Origin: Acidimicrobiales bacterium
GTDB taxonomy: Bacteria > Actinomycetota > Acidimicrobiia > Acidimicrobiales > Acidimicrobilacustridaceae
Direction of reading: 5' to 3'
Assembly (NCBI GenBank): GCA_025455885.1
Contig: JALOLR010000011.1
Location: 90,852-154,851, forward strand
DNA: 64,000 nt
In this document: in pieces, positions 27,930 through 36,703 of the stretch
How the letters are laid out: the number at the start of each line of letters is the position of its first letter
Numbering within the stretch: the first letter of the stretch is position 1
Program-made: the position numbers and the translations under genes
Notes under the pieces: generated by a model
What the model saw: only the letters and a program-made list of their open reading frames with translations
What the model was told of the DNA's origin: nothing
Databases searched by the model: none

Positions 27930-30101
27930 TCAGGGCTCGGCGAGGCACTGTGGCAGCGCGGCCTCGTGGACCACGGCCAAGCGCTTCGTGGCCCGGGTGA
28001 GCGCCACGTAGAGAGCCCGCTCCCCCTGGGCCTCCTCGTCGACGATCCGGGCGGGCTCGACGACCACCGCGGCGTCGACCTCGAGCCCCTTCACCAGTCC
28101 GACCTCGACCACGGTGACCTGCTGGTCGAGCCCGCTGCGGGTGGCCCGGCCGAAGGGGACCTCGGCGGCGGCGAGGCCGGCGCACACCGCCTCGACCAGC
28201 GACCCGGGGCAGATCACCGCCACCTGCCCGGGGTCGACCGCCCGGCGCTCGGCCAGGGTGGCGGCCACCGCGGCGGTGACGAGCTGGCCCGGCGGCGCAG
28301 GGATCACCACCGGCTCGGCGCCGTCCTCGCGCACCGAGCGGGGTGGGGTGATGTCCGGGGCGGCGTGGCGCAGCACCCGGGCGGCCAGGGCCATGATGGG
28401 CGCCGGGAGCCGGTAGCCGAGGGTGAGTTCGGCGCGACGCGGCGGGCGGCGGTCCGGGAGACGTTCGAGGATCTCGTCCCACGAGGCGTGGGCCCACTGC
28501 CCGGTGGCCTGGGCGATGTCGCCCACGATGGTCATGGACCCGTTGAGCGAGCGGCGCTCGAGCATGCGCAGCTGCATGGGGGAGAGGTCCTGGGCCTCGT
28601 CGACGACGATGTGGCCGTAGGTGCGGGTCTCGTCGTCGCCGCCCCCGCCCGTGCGTCCCCGCCTGGGCTTGGGGCCGAGGATGGCCCGGGCCTCGTCGAG
28701 CAGCGGGGCGTCGTCGTTGGTCCACGTCACCTCGGCCACGTGCTCGGACCGGGCCCGTTGCAGGGAACGCCACTCGTCGTCGTCGAGCAGGTCGCGCCCC
28801 GCGTGGCGGAGCAGGCCGGGAGCGCCGAAGAGGTCGTGGAGCAGCTGGGAGGGGGTGAGGACCGGCCACATCCACTCCAGGGCCTCGCGCACCGAGGGAT
28901 CCCGGCGGAGACGGTCGCGCACCTCCGAGGCGGACAGCTCGCCCCGGCCCGACGCCGCCAGCTCGGCGAACACCTCGGTCTCGACGAAGCGACGCCCGGC
29001 GTTGTGGCGCCGGTACCGCCGCCGGGCCTCCTGCACGATGCGGGCGCTGCGGTCGCGGCGCAGCACGAGGCGCTGGAGCCCGTAGCCCACCTGCAGGTCG
29101 CGGCGCAGGGGCTGCTCGCGGTCGGTGACGGCTCGGGCCAGGAACCGCGTCATGCGGGGGTCGCCCTTCACTCGGGCGGTGAGGCCCCGGTCGTAGCCCT
29201 GGATGCGGCCCTCGGGGACCAGGTCGGCGAGCACCGCGAGCTCGACTCCGGCCTCGCCGAGCGACGGCAGCACCTGCTCGATGTAGCCGAGGAAGAGCCG
29301 GTTCGGCCCGATCACCAGCACCCCCTGGCCCTCGAGCGGGAACCGGTGGGTGTAGAGCAGGTAGGCGGCCCGGTGCAGGGCCACCACCGTCTTGCCGGTG
29401 CCCGGCCCTCCCTGCACCACCAGCACGCCGGGCAGCGCCCCCCGGATGATCTCGTCCTGCTCACCCTGGATGGTGGCGACGATGTCGCCGAGTCGCCCGG
29501 TGCGGGCCGTCTCCAGCGCGGTGAACAGCGCGCCCTGCCCGGTGATCTCGGGACGGTCGGCCGACGGGTCGTCGGCGGCGATGCCGAACTGGGCCAGCGC
29601 GTCGCCGAACAGCTCGTCCTCGATCCCGAGCAGCGTCCGACCCCGGGTGGCGAAGTGGCGGCGCCGGGCGAGGCCCATCGGCTCCCGGCCGGTGGCGCGG
29701 TAGAAGGGCTCGGCCACCGGGGCCCGCCAGTCGACGATGACCGGTTCCTGGTCCTCGTCGCTCACCGCGATGCGCCCGATGTAGAAGCTCTCGACCGGCG
29801 CGGCCCCGTCGCCGCCCCCGTCATGGCCCCCGGGGCCGTCGGTGCCTCCGACCCGGTCGTCGGGCCGGTCGATGCGCCCGAAGCACAGGGCGGCGTCGCC
29901 GAGCTGGAGCTGGTGGAGGCGGTTCACCACCGTGTCGATGATGACCTCGCGCTCGTAGCGGGCCTGCTCGGTGCCCCCCCGGCCCACCTCGACCATGGAC
30001 GTGAGCTTCGTGGCCGCCTGACGGGTGGCCTCCAGACAGGCGTGGGCCCGGTCGAGGTAGGCCTGCTCGGCGGCGAGGTCGGGGTGGTTGGCCATCGGCA
30101 T
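27930..30101 (-). CDS. helR: HelD/HelR-like RNA polymerase-recycling UvrD-type ATPase
   Basis: About 723 residues from ATG 30101, with ATG 30095 as an alternative. The N-terminal antiparallel coiled-coil is DLAAEQAYLDRAHACLEATR. The IGRIAVSDEDQEPVIVDWRA block is the pattern typical of HelD-type proteins. Walker A is VQGGPGTGKTVVALHRAAYL. Motif II is HIVVDEAQDLSPMQL. Late motifs are VEVGLVKGLEVDAAVVVEP and LYVALTRATKRLAVVHE. Actinobacterial HelR displaces stalled RNA polymerase and can protect against rifamycins; HelD recycles it. The subtype is inferred. No rifamycin-associated element was recognised upstream. Confidence 0.85.
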   Translation of the reverse strand: MPMANHPDLAAEQAYLDRAHACLEATRQAATKLTSMVEVGRGGTEQARYEREVIIDTVVNRLHQLQLGDAALCFGRIDRPDDRVGGTDGPGGHDGGGDGAAPVESFYIGRIAVSDEDQEPVIVDWRAPVAEPFYRATGREPMGLARRRHFATRGRTLLGIEDELFGDALAQFGIAADDPSADRPEITGQGALFTALETARTGRLGDIVATIQGEQDEIIRGALPGVLVVQGGPGTGKTVVALHRAAYLLYTHRFPLEGQGVLVIGPNRLFLGYIEQVLPSLGEAGVELAVLADLVPEGRIQGYDRGLTARVKGDPRMTRFLARAVTDREQPLRRDLQVGYGLQRLVLRRDRSARIVQEARRRYRRHNAGRRFVETEVFAELAASGRGELSASEVRDRLRRDPSVREALEWMWPVLTPSQLLHDLFGAPGLLRHAGRDLLDDDEWRSLQRARSEHVAEVTWTNDDAPLLDEARAILGPKPRRGRTGGGGDDETRTYGHIVVDEAQDLSPMQLRMLERRSLNGSMTIVGDIAQATGQWAHASWDEILERLPDRRPPRRAELTLGYRLPAPIMALAARVLRHAAPDITPPRSVREDGAEPVVIPAPPGQLVTAAVAATLAERRAVDPGQVAVICPGSLVEAVCAGLAAAEVPFGRATRSGLDQQVTVVEVGLVKGLEVDAAVVVEPARIVDEEAQGERALYVALTRATKRLAVVHEAALPQCLAEP

Positions 30102-30245
30102 CGGTGCCGGCGGCGGCCGGCGGCGCTGGGTTCGGCCGGGGGCACAACGGCCTCCCGGGGGATCGGCCATCCTACCCACCGCGTGCCCCGTCAGCCCACC
30201 CCGGCGTCGCGGGCGTCGACCCCGGGCCGGTCCCGGTGTCGGCGG

Positions 30246-30251
30246 TAGGTT
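30246..30251 (+). promoter_or_regulatory. Leaderless -10 (TAGGTT) of the heme operon
   Basis: TAGGTT is followed by 6 bases and then GTG 30258. The hexamer and spacing are the same as before ispF. Confidence 0.5.
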
Positions 30252-30257
30252 GGCCGG

Positions 30258-31316
30258 GTGCCGCCCGACGAGCCCCTCCCTCCGTTCCTCCGGGCCTGCC
30301 GTGGCGTCCCCGGCGGCCCGGGTGACCGCGTGCCGGTGTGGTTCATGCGCCAGGCCGGGCGTTCGTTGCCCGAGTACCGGGCCGTGCGCGGCGAGGGCAG
30401 CATCCTCGACGCCATCGCCGACCCCGAGCTCTCCGCCGAGATCACCCTCCAGCCGGTGCGGCGCTACGGGGTGGACGCCGCGATCCTCTACTCCGACATC
30501 GTCGTGCCGGTGCACGCCGTCGGTTTCGGCGTCGACGTCGCTCCCGGGGTCGGCCCGGTCGTCGAGCGGCCCTTCCGATCGGCCACCGACCTCGAGCGGC
30601 TGCGCCCCCTCGACCCCGAAGCCGACACCCCCTACGTCCTCGAGACCGTCCGCATCCTGCGCCGCGAGCTGTCGGTGCCGCTCATCGGGTTCGCCGGCGC
30701 CCCCTTCACCGTGGCCAGCTACCTGATCGAGGGCCGCCCCTCACGGACCTACGGACTCACCAAGGCGCTCATGCACGGCGACCCCGCCCTGTGGCACGCC
30801 CTCATGGACCGCCTCGTCGACCTCGCCTCGACCTCCCTGCGCTCCCAGGTCGACAACGGCGCGGCGGCGGTGCAGATCTTCGACAGCTGGGCGGGGGCGC
30901 TCAGCCCGCCCGTGTACCAGCAGTTCGTCCTCCCCCACAGCCGTCGGCTGTTCGACTCCGTGGCCGACCTCGGGGTGCCGCGCATCCACTTCGGGGTGGG
31001 CACCGGTGAGCTGCTCGGCCTCATGGCCGCGGCCGGCGCCGACGTCGTGGGCGTCGACTGGCGCGTCCCGATCGACCTCGCCCGCACCCGGGTGCCCGCC
31101 GGCGTGGCGCTGCAGGGCAACCTCGACCCGGCCCTGTGCCTCGCCCCCTGGGACGCGGTGGCCGAGGGCACGCGCGACGTGCTGACCCGCAACGCCGGCC
31201 ACCCCGGCCACATCTTCAACCTCGGCCACGGGGTGCTCCCCGAGCTCGACCCGGAGGTGCTCGGACGGGTCGTCGACCTGGTCCACGCCGAGGGCCGCTG
31301 CGACGGGCCGACATGA
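30258..31316 (+). CDS. hemE: Uroporphyrinogen decarboxylase
   Basis: HemE removes four acetate carboxyls from uroporphyrinogen III to give coproporphyrinogen III. The product has 352 residues, the family length. Signature [17 protein letters not shown] (about 28-44) supplies the substrate-binding Arg residues. The catalytic Asp is in [26 protein letters not shown] is the second signature. [10 protein letters not shown] and FNLGHGVLP complete the barrel. The leaderless GTG 30258 starts the operon hemE-hemH-hemY. Confidence 0.97.
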   Translation: MPPDEPLPPFLRACRGVPGGPGDRVPVWFMRQAGRSLPEYRAVRGEGSILDAIADPELSAEITLQPVRRYGVDAAILYSDIVVPVHAVGFGVDVAPGVGPVVERPFRSATDLERLRPLDPEADTPYVLETVRILRRELSVPLIGFAGAPFTVASYLIEGRPSRTYGLTKALMHGDPALWHALMDRLVDLASTSLRSQVDNGAAAVQIFDSWAGALSPPVYQQFVLPHSRRLFDSVADLGVPRIHFGVGTGELLGLMAAAGADVVGVDWRVPIDLARTRVPAGVALQGNLDPALCLAPWDAVAEGTRDVLTRNAGHPGHIFNLGHGVLPELDPEVLGRVVDLVHAEGRCDGPT

Positions 31317-31344
31317 CCGACCGATCCCTCCCGGAGGACCCCTG

Positions 31345-32277
31345 ATGGCCGCCGCCCCCCTCGGCCTGCTGGTCATGGCCTACGGCACGCCCCGCACGCC
31401 CGACGACGTCGAGGCCTACTACACCCACATCCGACGCGGTCGGCCACCCACCCCGGAGCTGCTCGCCGAGCTCGTCGGGCGCTACGACGCCATCGGCGGC
31501 ATCTCCCCGTTGGCCGCGCTCACCGAGGCGCAGCGCAGCGCGCTCGCCGCCGCGCTCGAGGAGCGTCGCCCCGGTGGATGGATCGTGGCGCTCGGCCAGA
31601 AGCACGCTGCGCCGTTCATCGAGGACGGCGTCGCCGAGCTCGCCGCCGCCGGGTGCACCGACGTCGTCGGGCTCGTCCTGGCGCCGCACTACTCGGGGTT
31701 CAGCGTCGGCCAGTACCAGCAGCGGGCCGTCGACGCCGCCGCCGAGCACGGCGTCACGGTGCACCGCGTCGACACCTGGCACACCGAGCCCGCCTACCTC
31801 GACTTCCTGGCCGGGGCGGTGCGCGAGGCCCGCGCCGGGCTCCCCGAGCGCCACAAGGTGCTCTTCACCGCCCACTCCCTCCCGGAGCGGGTGCTCGCCG
31901 ACGACCCCTACCCCGACCTGCTCCGCGAGAGCGCCGCGCTGGTCGCCGAACAGGTGGGCCTGCTCCCGTGGCCCGAGTGGGCGTTGGCGTGGCAGAGCGC
32001 AGGACGGACCCCCGAACCGTGGCGGGGCCCCGACGTCCTCGACGTCATCCGGGAGCTGGCCGCCACCGGCTCCGCCGACGGCGTGCTGGTGTGCGCGCAG
32101 GGCTTCACGGCCGACCATCTCGAGGTCCTCTACGACCTCGACATCGAGGCGGCCGGGGTGGCCGCCGACCTCGGTCTCGCCTTCGCCCGCACCCGCTCGC
32201 TGAACGCCGACCCGACGGTGATGGGCGCGCTGGCCGACCTCGTCGTCGCGACCGGGGAGCGCGGTGCCGAGCGCTGA
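31345..32277 (+). CDS. hemH: Ferrochelatase (coproporphyrin-type, CpfC)
   Basis: Product of 310 residues, ATG with GGAGGA 6 bases upstream. LLVMAYGTPRTPDDVEAYY is the family opening. HYSGFSVGQYQQR and FTAHSLPERVL (catalytic His) are diagnostic, and the conserved Glu is in FTADHLEVLYDLDIEA. In actinobacteria this enzyme inserts Fe(II) into coproporphyrin III rather than protoporphyrin IX (established for the phylum, not shown here). C-terminal Cys ligands for the 2Fe-2S cluster of some ferrochelatases are not seen. The 3' end overlaps hemY by 14 bases. Confidence 0.95.
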   Translation: MAAAPLGLLVMAYGTPRTPDDVEAYYTHIRRGRPPTPELLAELVGRYDAIGGISPLAALTEAQRSALAAALEERRPGGWIVALGQKHAAPFIEDGVAELAAAGCTDVVGLVLAPHYSGFSVGQYQQRAVDAAAEHGVTVHRVDTWHTEPAYLDFLAGAVREARAGLPERHKVLFTAHSLPERVLADDPYPDLLRESAALVAEQVGLLPWPEWALAWQSAGRTPEPWRGPDVLDVIRELAATGSADGVLVCAQGFTADHLEVLYDLDIEAAGVAADLGLAFARTRSLNADPTVMGALADLVVATGERGAER

Positions 32278-33700
32278 GCCGGGCCGACGCCTCGTCGTCG
32301 TGGGGGCCGGCATCACCGGCCTGACCGCCGCCTTCACGGCGGCCACCCGGCACCCCGACTGGACGGTGACCCTCCTGGAGGCGTCCGGTCGGGTCGGCGG
32401 AAAGATCCTCACCGAGCCCTTCGCCGGCCGCCCGGTCGACTGCGGCGCCGACGCCTTCCTCGCCCGGGTGCCCGAAGCGATCGAGTTGTGCGAGGAGCTC
32501 GGCCTCGGGTCCGTGCTCACGTCACCGGCCCGGCGCTCGGCACTGGTGTTCGCCGGGGGGGCGCTGCGCCCGCTGCCCGACGGACTGGTGCTCGGCGTGC
32601 CGACCGACCTCGACGCCCTCGCGGACTCCGGGATCGTGAGCGACGACGGCGTCGAACGGGCCCGCCGTGACCTCACCACCACCGAATGGTTGCCCGACGA
32701 ACCGGAGGGCGACGCCGAGGCCGACGGCGACGAGTCCGTCGGCGGCCTCGTCCGGCGGCGGATGGGCGACGAGGTCTTCGAGCGGTTGGTCGCCCCGCTC
32801 CTCTCGGGGGTGAACGCCGGCGACGCCGACCTCCTGAGCGTGGCGGCGGGCGCCGCCCAGCTGGGTGCCGCCGCCCGCACGGACCCGAGCCTGGTGGCCG
32901 GCCTCCGGGCCCAGGCCGAGCGGGCCCGTGCCGCCGGAGCCGATCCCGACGCCCCGGTCTTCAGGGGCATCCCGGTGGGCACCCAGACCCTCACCGACCT
33001 CTTGTTGGCCCGGCTCGTCGCCGGCGGAGTGGCCGTCCACCTGTCCTGTCCGGTGGAGGGCATCGAGCGTGGGGAGCCCGCCCCATGGCTGGTCCGCACC
33101 CCGTCGGGCCCGCTGGAGGCCGACGCCGTCGTGGTCACCGCGCCGGCACCGGTCGCCTCCCGGCTCGTCGCCCCGCACGCGCCGGCTGCGGGCGCGGGCC
33201 TCGCTGCGCTCGAGTACGCGTCGGTGGCCATGGTGACGATGGCCGTGCGCCGCCCCGACCTCGGTCGTCCGCTCGACGCGTCGGGGTTCCTCGTGGCGGC
33301 GGGGGAGCGTCTGGGCGCGCTGACGGCGTGCTCGTGGGCCTCGGCCAAGTGGGCGCACCTCGACGACCCCGATCTCGCCGTCCTGCGCGTCTCCGCGGGC
33401 CGTCACGGCGACACCGCCGCGCTCGCGCTCGACGACGACGAGCTGGTCCGGGTGCTCGTCGACGACCTGGCCACCACGATGGGCCTCGCCGGCGCCCCGG
33501 TCGAGGCCCGGGTGACACGGTGGGTCGACGCCCTGCCCCAGTTCCACCCCGGCCACCTGGGCCGCCTCCGGACCTGGCGGGGTGAGCTCGCCTCGGAGGC
33601 CTCCGGCCTCGTCGTCGCCGGTGCGGCCTGCGACGGCCTCGGCCTGCCCGCCTGCATCCGCCAGGGGCGGGCGGCGGTGGCGCAGGTGGCCGGCGGGTGA
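32264..33700 (+). CDS. hemY: Coproporphyrinogen III/protoporphyrinogen oxidase (HemY/CgoX)
   Basis: FAD-dependent oxidase of 478 residues. The N-terminal dinucleotide fold is LVVVGAGITGLTAAFTAA (about 10-27) followed by LLEASGRVGGKI. The C-terminal FAD-contact segment is GLPACIRQGRAAVAQ. In the coproporphyrin-dependent pathway it oxidises coproporphyrinogen III to coproporphyrin III, which HemH then metallates; the order of action matches the operon. The start GTG 32264 lies inside the end of hemH. The next pathway enzyme, HemQ/ChdC, is not in the window. Confidence 0.93.
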   Translation: MPSAEPGRRLVVVGAGITGLTAAFTAATRHPDWTVTLLEASGRVGGKILTEPFAGRPVDCGADAFLARVPEAIELCEELGLGSVLTSPARRSALVFAGGALRPLPDGLVLGVPTDLDALADSGIVSDDGVERARRDLTTTEWLPDEPEGDAEADGDESVGGLVRRRMGDEVFERLVAPLLSGVNAGDADLLSVAAGAAQLGAAARTDPSLVAGLRAQAERARAAGADPDAPVFRGIPVGTQTLTDLLLARLVAGGVAVHLSCPVEGIERGEPAPWLVRTPSGPLEADAVVVTAPAPVASRLVAPHAPAAGAGLAALEYASVAMVTMAVRRPDLGRPLDASGFLVAAGERLGALTACSWASAKWAHLDDPDLAVLRVSAGRHGDTAALALDDDELVRVLVDDLATTMGLAGAPVEARVTRWVDALPQFHPGHLGRLRTWRGELASEASGLVVAGAACDGLGLPACIRQGRAAVAQVAGG

Positions 33701-33760
33701 ACGCACGGGGCCGCCGCCGGGGCGAACGGCCCGGATCAGCGGCGAATTCGGTCGATGACG

Positions 33761-33788
33761 TTGCGGTCGCGTCGCCGATCTGTAAAGA
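33761..33788 (+). promoter_or_regulatory. Promoter of the NlpC/P60 gene (TTGCGG, 16 bases, TAAAGA)
   Basis: The -35-like TTGCGG (33761-33766) and -10-like TAAAGA (33783-33788) stand in a locally AT-rich stretch. ATG 33799 is 10 bases on, so the leader is very short. No riboswitch-like structure fits in between. Confidence 0.4.
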
Positions 33789-33798
33789 TTCCGCAACA

Positions 33799-34977
33799 AT
33801 GCGACCCGAACGAAGCCCACGGGCCCTCCCCCGACGCCGTGCCGTGCTGGCCGGTGCCGTCGTCGCCGGCCTCCTCGCCGTGCCGGTGGCGTCCAGCCTC
33901 CCCGCCGGCGCCCAGTCCCTCGAGTCCAAGCGCGCCGAAGCGGCCGCCGTGGCCTCCGAGCTGGCCAGCCTCGACCGCGAGCTCATGGACATCAACGCCC
34001 GCTACGAGGCGTCGCGCTACGAGCTCTCGCAGGCCGAGGAGCGGGTGAGCGAGGCCCAGGCCCGCGTCGACCAGACCAACGCCGAGCTCGACCAACGCCG
34101 TGGCGAGATGCGCACCTTCGCCGTGAAGGCCTACCAGAGCGGCAACGACAGCCCCGAGCTCAATGCGCTCCTCACCGCCGACGGCGACACCGCGCCGGCG
34201 AAGAAGTCCTACATCGAGGTCACCAACGGCAACCGCCGCGACCTCGTCGACAGCCTCAGCGCCATGCAGCGCCAGGCCGAGGACGAGACCAAGCGCCTCC
34301 AGCAGGCCCAGGCGGAGGCCGAGCGCGTCAGCGACGAGATGGCCTCCACCCGCGCCGACGCCGAGCGGGCCACCGAGGCCCAGCGGGCCGTCAACAACCG
34401 TGTGCAGGGCGAGCTCGCCACACTGGTCCGCGAAGAGGAGGCCCGCCGCGCCGCCGCGGCCGCAGCCGCCGCGGCGGCCGCCGCCGAACGGGCCGCCGCC
34501 GAGAGCGCCTCGCGCGCCCCTGCGCCCTCGTCGTCCGCCGCCCCTGCCCCCCGTTCGACCGGTGGCGGCTCACCGGCACCGGCACCGGCACCGGCGCCGT
34601 CGGGCCCCGCTCCCACCCTGCGCGGTGGGCTGGAGGGCGCGATCGACGCCGCCCTCAGCAAGGTCGGCGCCCCGTACGTCTGGGGGTCGGCGGGTCCGAA
34701 CACCTTCGACTGCTCCGGGTTGATGGTCTGGGCGTTCAAGCAGGTCGGTATCTCCCTTCCCCACTACAGCGGCGCCCAGTACGCCTCCACGACCCGGATC
34801 TCCAGGGCGCAGCTCCAGCCCGGCGACCTCGTCTTCTGGGGCTCCGGCGGTTCGGAGCACGTGGCGCTCTACATGGGCGGCAACCAGATCGTCCACGCCT
34901 TCAGCTCCCGGGCGGCCACCGGCGTGACCGCCCTCGACGGCTGGTGGAAGACCCCGTCGGGCTACGGACGCATCTGA
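33799..34977 (+). CDS. Secreted NlpC/P60 peptidoglycan endopeptidase with coiled coil
   Basis: Product of 392 residues from ATG 33799; an in-frame ATG at 33697 would bury the signal peptide. Signal sequence: ALPRRRAVLAGAVVAGLLA to about residue 38 (SLPAGAQS). A long coiled coil runs from about 40 to 230 and ends in an Ala/Glu/Arg tract, then a Pro/Ala/Ser linker. The catalytic NlpC/P60 domain has Cys in NTFDCSGLMVWAFKQ, His in GSEHVALYMGG and a third polar residue in QIVHAFSS. It resembles RipA-type hydrolases that cut stem peptides during cell separation; the coiled coil may hold it inactive until partner binding. Confidence 0.92.
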   Translation: MRPERSPRALPRRRAVLAGAVVAGLLAVPVASSLPAGAQSLESKRAEAAAVASELASLDRELMDINARYEASRYELSQAEERVSEAQARVDQTNAELDQRRGEMRTFAVKAYQSGNDSPELNALLTADGDTAPAKKSYIEVTNGNRRDLVDSLSAMQRQAEDETKRLQQAQAEAERVSDEMASTRADAERATEAQRAVNNRVQGELATLVREEEARRAAAAAAAAAAAAERAAAESASRAPAPSSSAAPAPRSTGGGSPAPAPAPAPSGPAPTLRGGLEGAIDAALSKVGAPYVWGSAGPNTFDCSGLMVWAFKQVGISLPHYSGAQYASTTRISRAQLQPGDLVFWGSGGSEHVALYMGGNQIVHAFSSRAATGVTALDGWWKTPSGYGRI

Positions 34978-34981
34978 GCCG

Positions 34982-35623
34982 CTGACCGTCGTCCCCGAGC
35001 TCGTCCTGCACGGTCCGCGGTCGGCGGGGCGGGCTGTTCTCCTCCTGCCCGGCTACGGCGACTCGACCGTGGCGTTCACCGCTCATCTCGAGCGGATCGA
35101 TCCCGCTCGGCGTTGGCTGGTGGCGGTGGCCGAGCCGTACCTGGTCGGCCCGCACGGGCCGCTCTGGTACACCGTCGACGAGCACGGCCCCGACCCTGAC
35201 GGCGTGGCCCGAGCCACGGCGGCCGTCGATGCCGCCGTCGCGGTGGTCGCCGAGGCGGCCGGCATCGAGAAGGGCGAGGTGGTCCTCGGAGGGCACTCCC
35301 AGGGCGGGGCGGCCGCCCTGGCGACGAGCCTCGACCCCGCCCTCGGCGCCCCACCACGCGCCGTGGTCGCCCTCGCCGCCTACCTCCCCCACCGCGACGG
35401 CGGGCTCGACGGGGAGCGCATGGCCGGCCGACCGGCGCTCTTCGCGCACGGCCTCGACGACGCAGTGATGGACCCGATACGCGGACGCGGCGCGGCCCGG
35501 GCCCTCGAACGCTGGGGCGCCCGGGTGGAGTGGGAGGACGTGCCCGGCGGTCACCGCCTCGGGCCGGACCTCCTCGACCCCCTCGCCCGCTGGCTCGACG
35601 GCCTCGCCGACGCCGACGGCTGA
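34982..35623 (+). CDS. Phospholipase/carboxylesterase-family alpha/beta hydrolase
   Basis: The frame gives an alpha/beta hydrolase of about 213 residues. The oxyanion segment AVLLLPGYGDS, the nucleophile elbow LGGHSQGGAA, Asp in HGLDDAVMD and His in VPGGHRLG are all present. The oxyanion segment lies upstream of the first ATG/GTG/TTG in frame (GTG 35069). I therefore extend the gene to CTG 34982, 5 bases after the stop of the NlpC/P60 gene, where re-initiation is possible. A non-canonical CTG start or a small frame disturbance must be involved. It likely hydrolyses a carboxyl ester. Confidence 0.7.
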   Translation: MTVVPELVLHGPRSAGRAVLLLPGYGDSTVAFTAHLERIDPARRWLVAVAEPYLVGPHGPLWYTVDEHGPDPDGVARATAAVDAAVAVVAEAAGIEKGEVVLGGHSQGGAAALATSLDPALGAPPRAVVALAAYLPHRDGGLDGERMAGRPALFAHGLDDAVMDPIRGRGAARALERWGARVEWEDVPGGHRLGPDLLDPLARWLDGLADADG

Positions 35624-35629
35624 ACAGGG

Positions 35630-36586
35630 TCAGCGCAGCGCCCACGGCCGGGGGAAGCGGTGCCCCGGACGCCAGCGGTCGAGCCGTACCTCGGCCTCGT
35701 CGTCGATCTCGGCTGACTGGCCGCGGTTGCCGACCGCCCAGGCCGTCGTCCAGAGCTCGTAGGCCTGGACGAGGGTCTCGAAGCCCGGCCATCCGCTCGC
35801 CTCCAACCCGTAGCCAGCCAAGAACTCGTCGAGCACCCGGGGCGGTGCCCCGTACCGGCGCACCGCCACCACCTGGGGGACGATGTCGGCGCACACCGGG
35901 CCGACCCCGGACATCTCGAGGTCGACGAGCACCGGTCCGGTCGGGGTGGACAGGACGTTGTGACGATGCAGGTCGCCGTGCACGACGGCGACCCCGAGCG
36001 GGTCGTCCTCGGGGTCGGGCCAGGTCGCCTCGAGCCGTGCCGCCCGCTCGCGGAGCAGCACGAGATCGGCCTCGGCGGTGCGCCCCGCCTCCTCGGCGCG
36101 GTCGAGCTCGGCCCGCACCGCCCCGAGGATGTCGAACGACGGCACGTTGGCCACCCCGCCCCGGGTGACGTCGTGGAGCGAACGGGCGATGCGGCCGAGC
36201 TCGCGGGGGTCGACCTCCTCGCCCTCGACGACCTCCAACCAGGTCCACGTGGTCACCGAGCCCGCCTCGGTCATCACGGGCTGGTCGTAGGGCTCGCTGA
36301 CGGTCACGGCGGCGACCCCGAGGTCGGCCAGGAGCTCGGACACGATCACCTGGCGCCGGGCGGTCGCCTCCCGGGCCGGTGGGTCGACCCGCCCCAGCAC
36401 CATGGCCTCGGGGAGCCCCACGATGACCGCCGAGCCCGCCCGGAAGATCCCCGCGCGTCGGGTGTCGAGCCCGGCGCCGGACGCCACTGCGACCACGGCG
36501 TCGAGCGCGGCCTGCTCACGCGGGCCGTTGGGGGCGGACAGCACGGCGGCCGGATCCGGGTGGGGAGAGGGATCGGGGCCGGGCAC
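35630..36586 (-). CDS. Aminoglycoside/choline-kinase-like phosphotransferase (APH family)
   Basis: About 318 residues from GTG 36586, with AGGA about 8 bases upstream. It has the protein-kinase-like APH fold. N-lobe: AGSAVIVGLPEAMVLGRV. Hinge: WTWLEVVEGEEVD. Catalytic loop: VVHGDLHRHNVLST (Asp and Asn). Metal-binding: VLVDLEMSGVGP (DLE in place of DFD/DWE). The small-molecule substrate is unknown, and many chromosomal members are sugar or amino-alcohol kinases. It is convergent with the esterase, with a 6-base gap. Confidence 0.85.
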   Translation of the reverse strand: MPGPDPSPHPDPAAVLSAPNGPREQAALDAVVAVASGAGLDTRRAGIFRAGSAVIVGLPEAMVLGRVDPPAREATARRQVIVSELLADLGVAAVTVSEPYDQPVMTEAGSVTTWTWLEVVEGEEVDPRELGRIARSLHDVTRGGVANVPSFDILGAVRAELDRAEEAGRTAEADLVLLRERAARLEATWPDPEDDPLGVAVVHGDLHRHNVLSTPTGPVLVDLEMSGVGPVCADIVPQVVAVRRYGAPPRVLDEFLAGYGLEASGWPGFETLVQAYELWTTAWAVGNRGQSAEIDDEAEVRLDRWRPGHRFPRPWALR

Positions 36587-36661
36587 CGGCTCATCCTGGC
36601 ATGTCCGACCCGGTGTGCCGGGAGCCCGGACGCCCCGATCTGACCGGCGTCGGCGGAACGG

Positions 36662-36667
36662 CAAGGA
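36662..36667 (+). promoter_or_regulatory. Putative -10 (AAGGAT-like) before the PCuAC-like gene
   Basis: CAAGGAT lies about 37 bases before ATG 36704. The start has GGAGGA close upstream. Confidence 0.25.
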
Positions 36668-36677
36668 TCGTGTGCGA

Positions 36678-36694
36678 ACGGGTCGTCGACCCGT
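36678..36694 (+). promoter_or_regulatory. Hairpin next to the Shine-Dalgarno of the PCuAC-like gene
   Basis: ACGGGTC, GTC, GACCCGT is a perfect 7-bp stem with a 3-base loop ending just before GGAGGA. It could be an RNA hairpin controlling ribosome access or a protein-binding palindrome. Confidence 0.35.
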
Positions 36695-36703
36695 GGAGGA
36701 CCC

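Noticed and set aside
30102..30257. Rifamycin-associated element upstream of helR
   Set aside because: No 19-base palindrome of the known type is visible between helR and hemE.
33701..33798. c-di-AMP (ydaO-type) riboswitch before the NlpC/P60 gene
   Set aside because: Such riboswitches often precede actinobacterial wall hydrolases, but the gap is under 100 bases and lacks the needed stems; the likely leader is only a few bases.
35630..36586. Aminoglycoside resistance phosphotransferase
   Set aside because: The kinase fold is clear, but the substrate lobe gives no evidence for aminoglycosides; chromosomal APH-fold kinases are very diverse.
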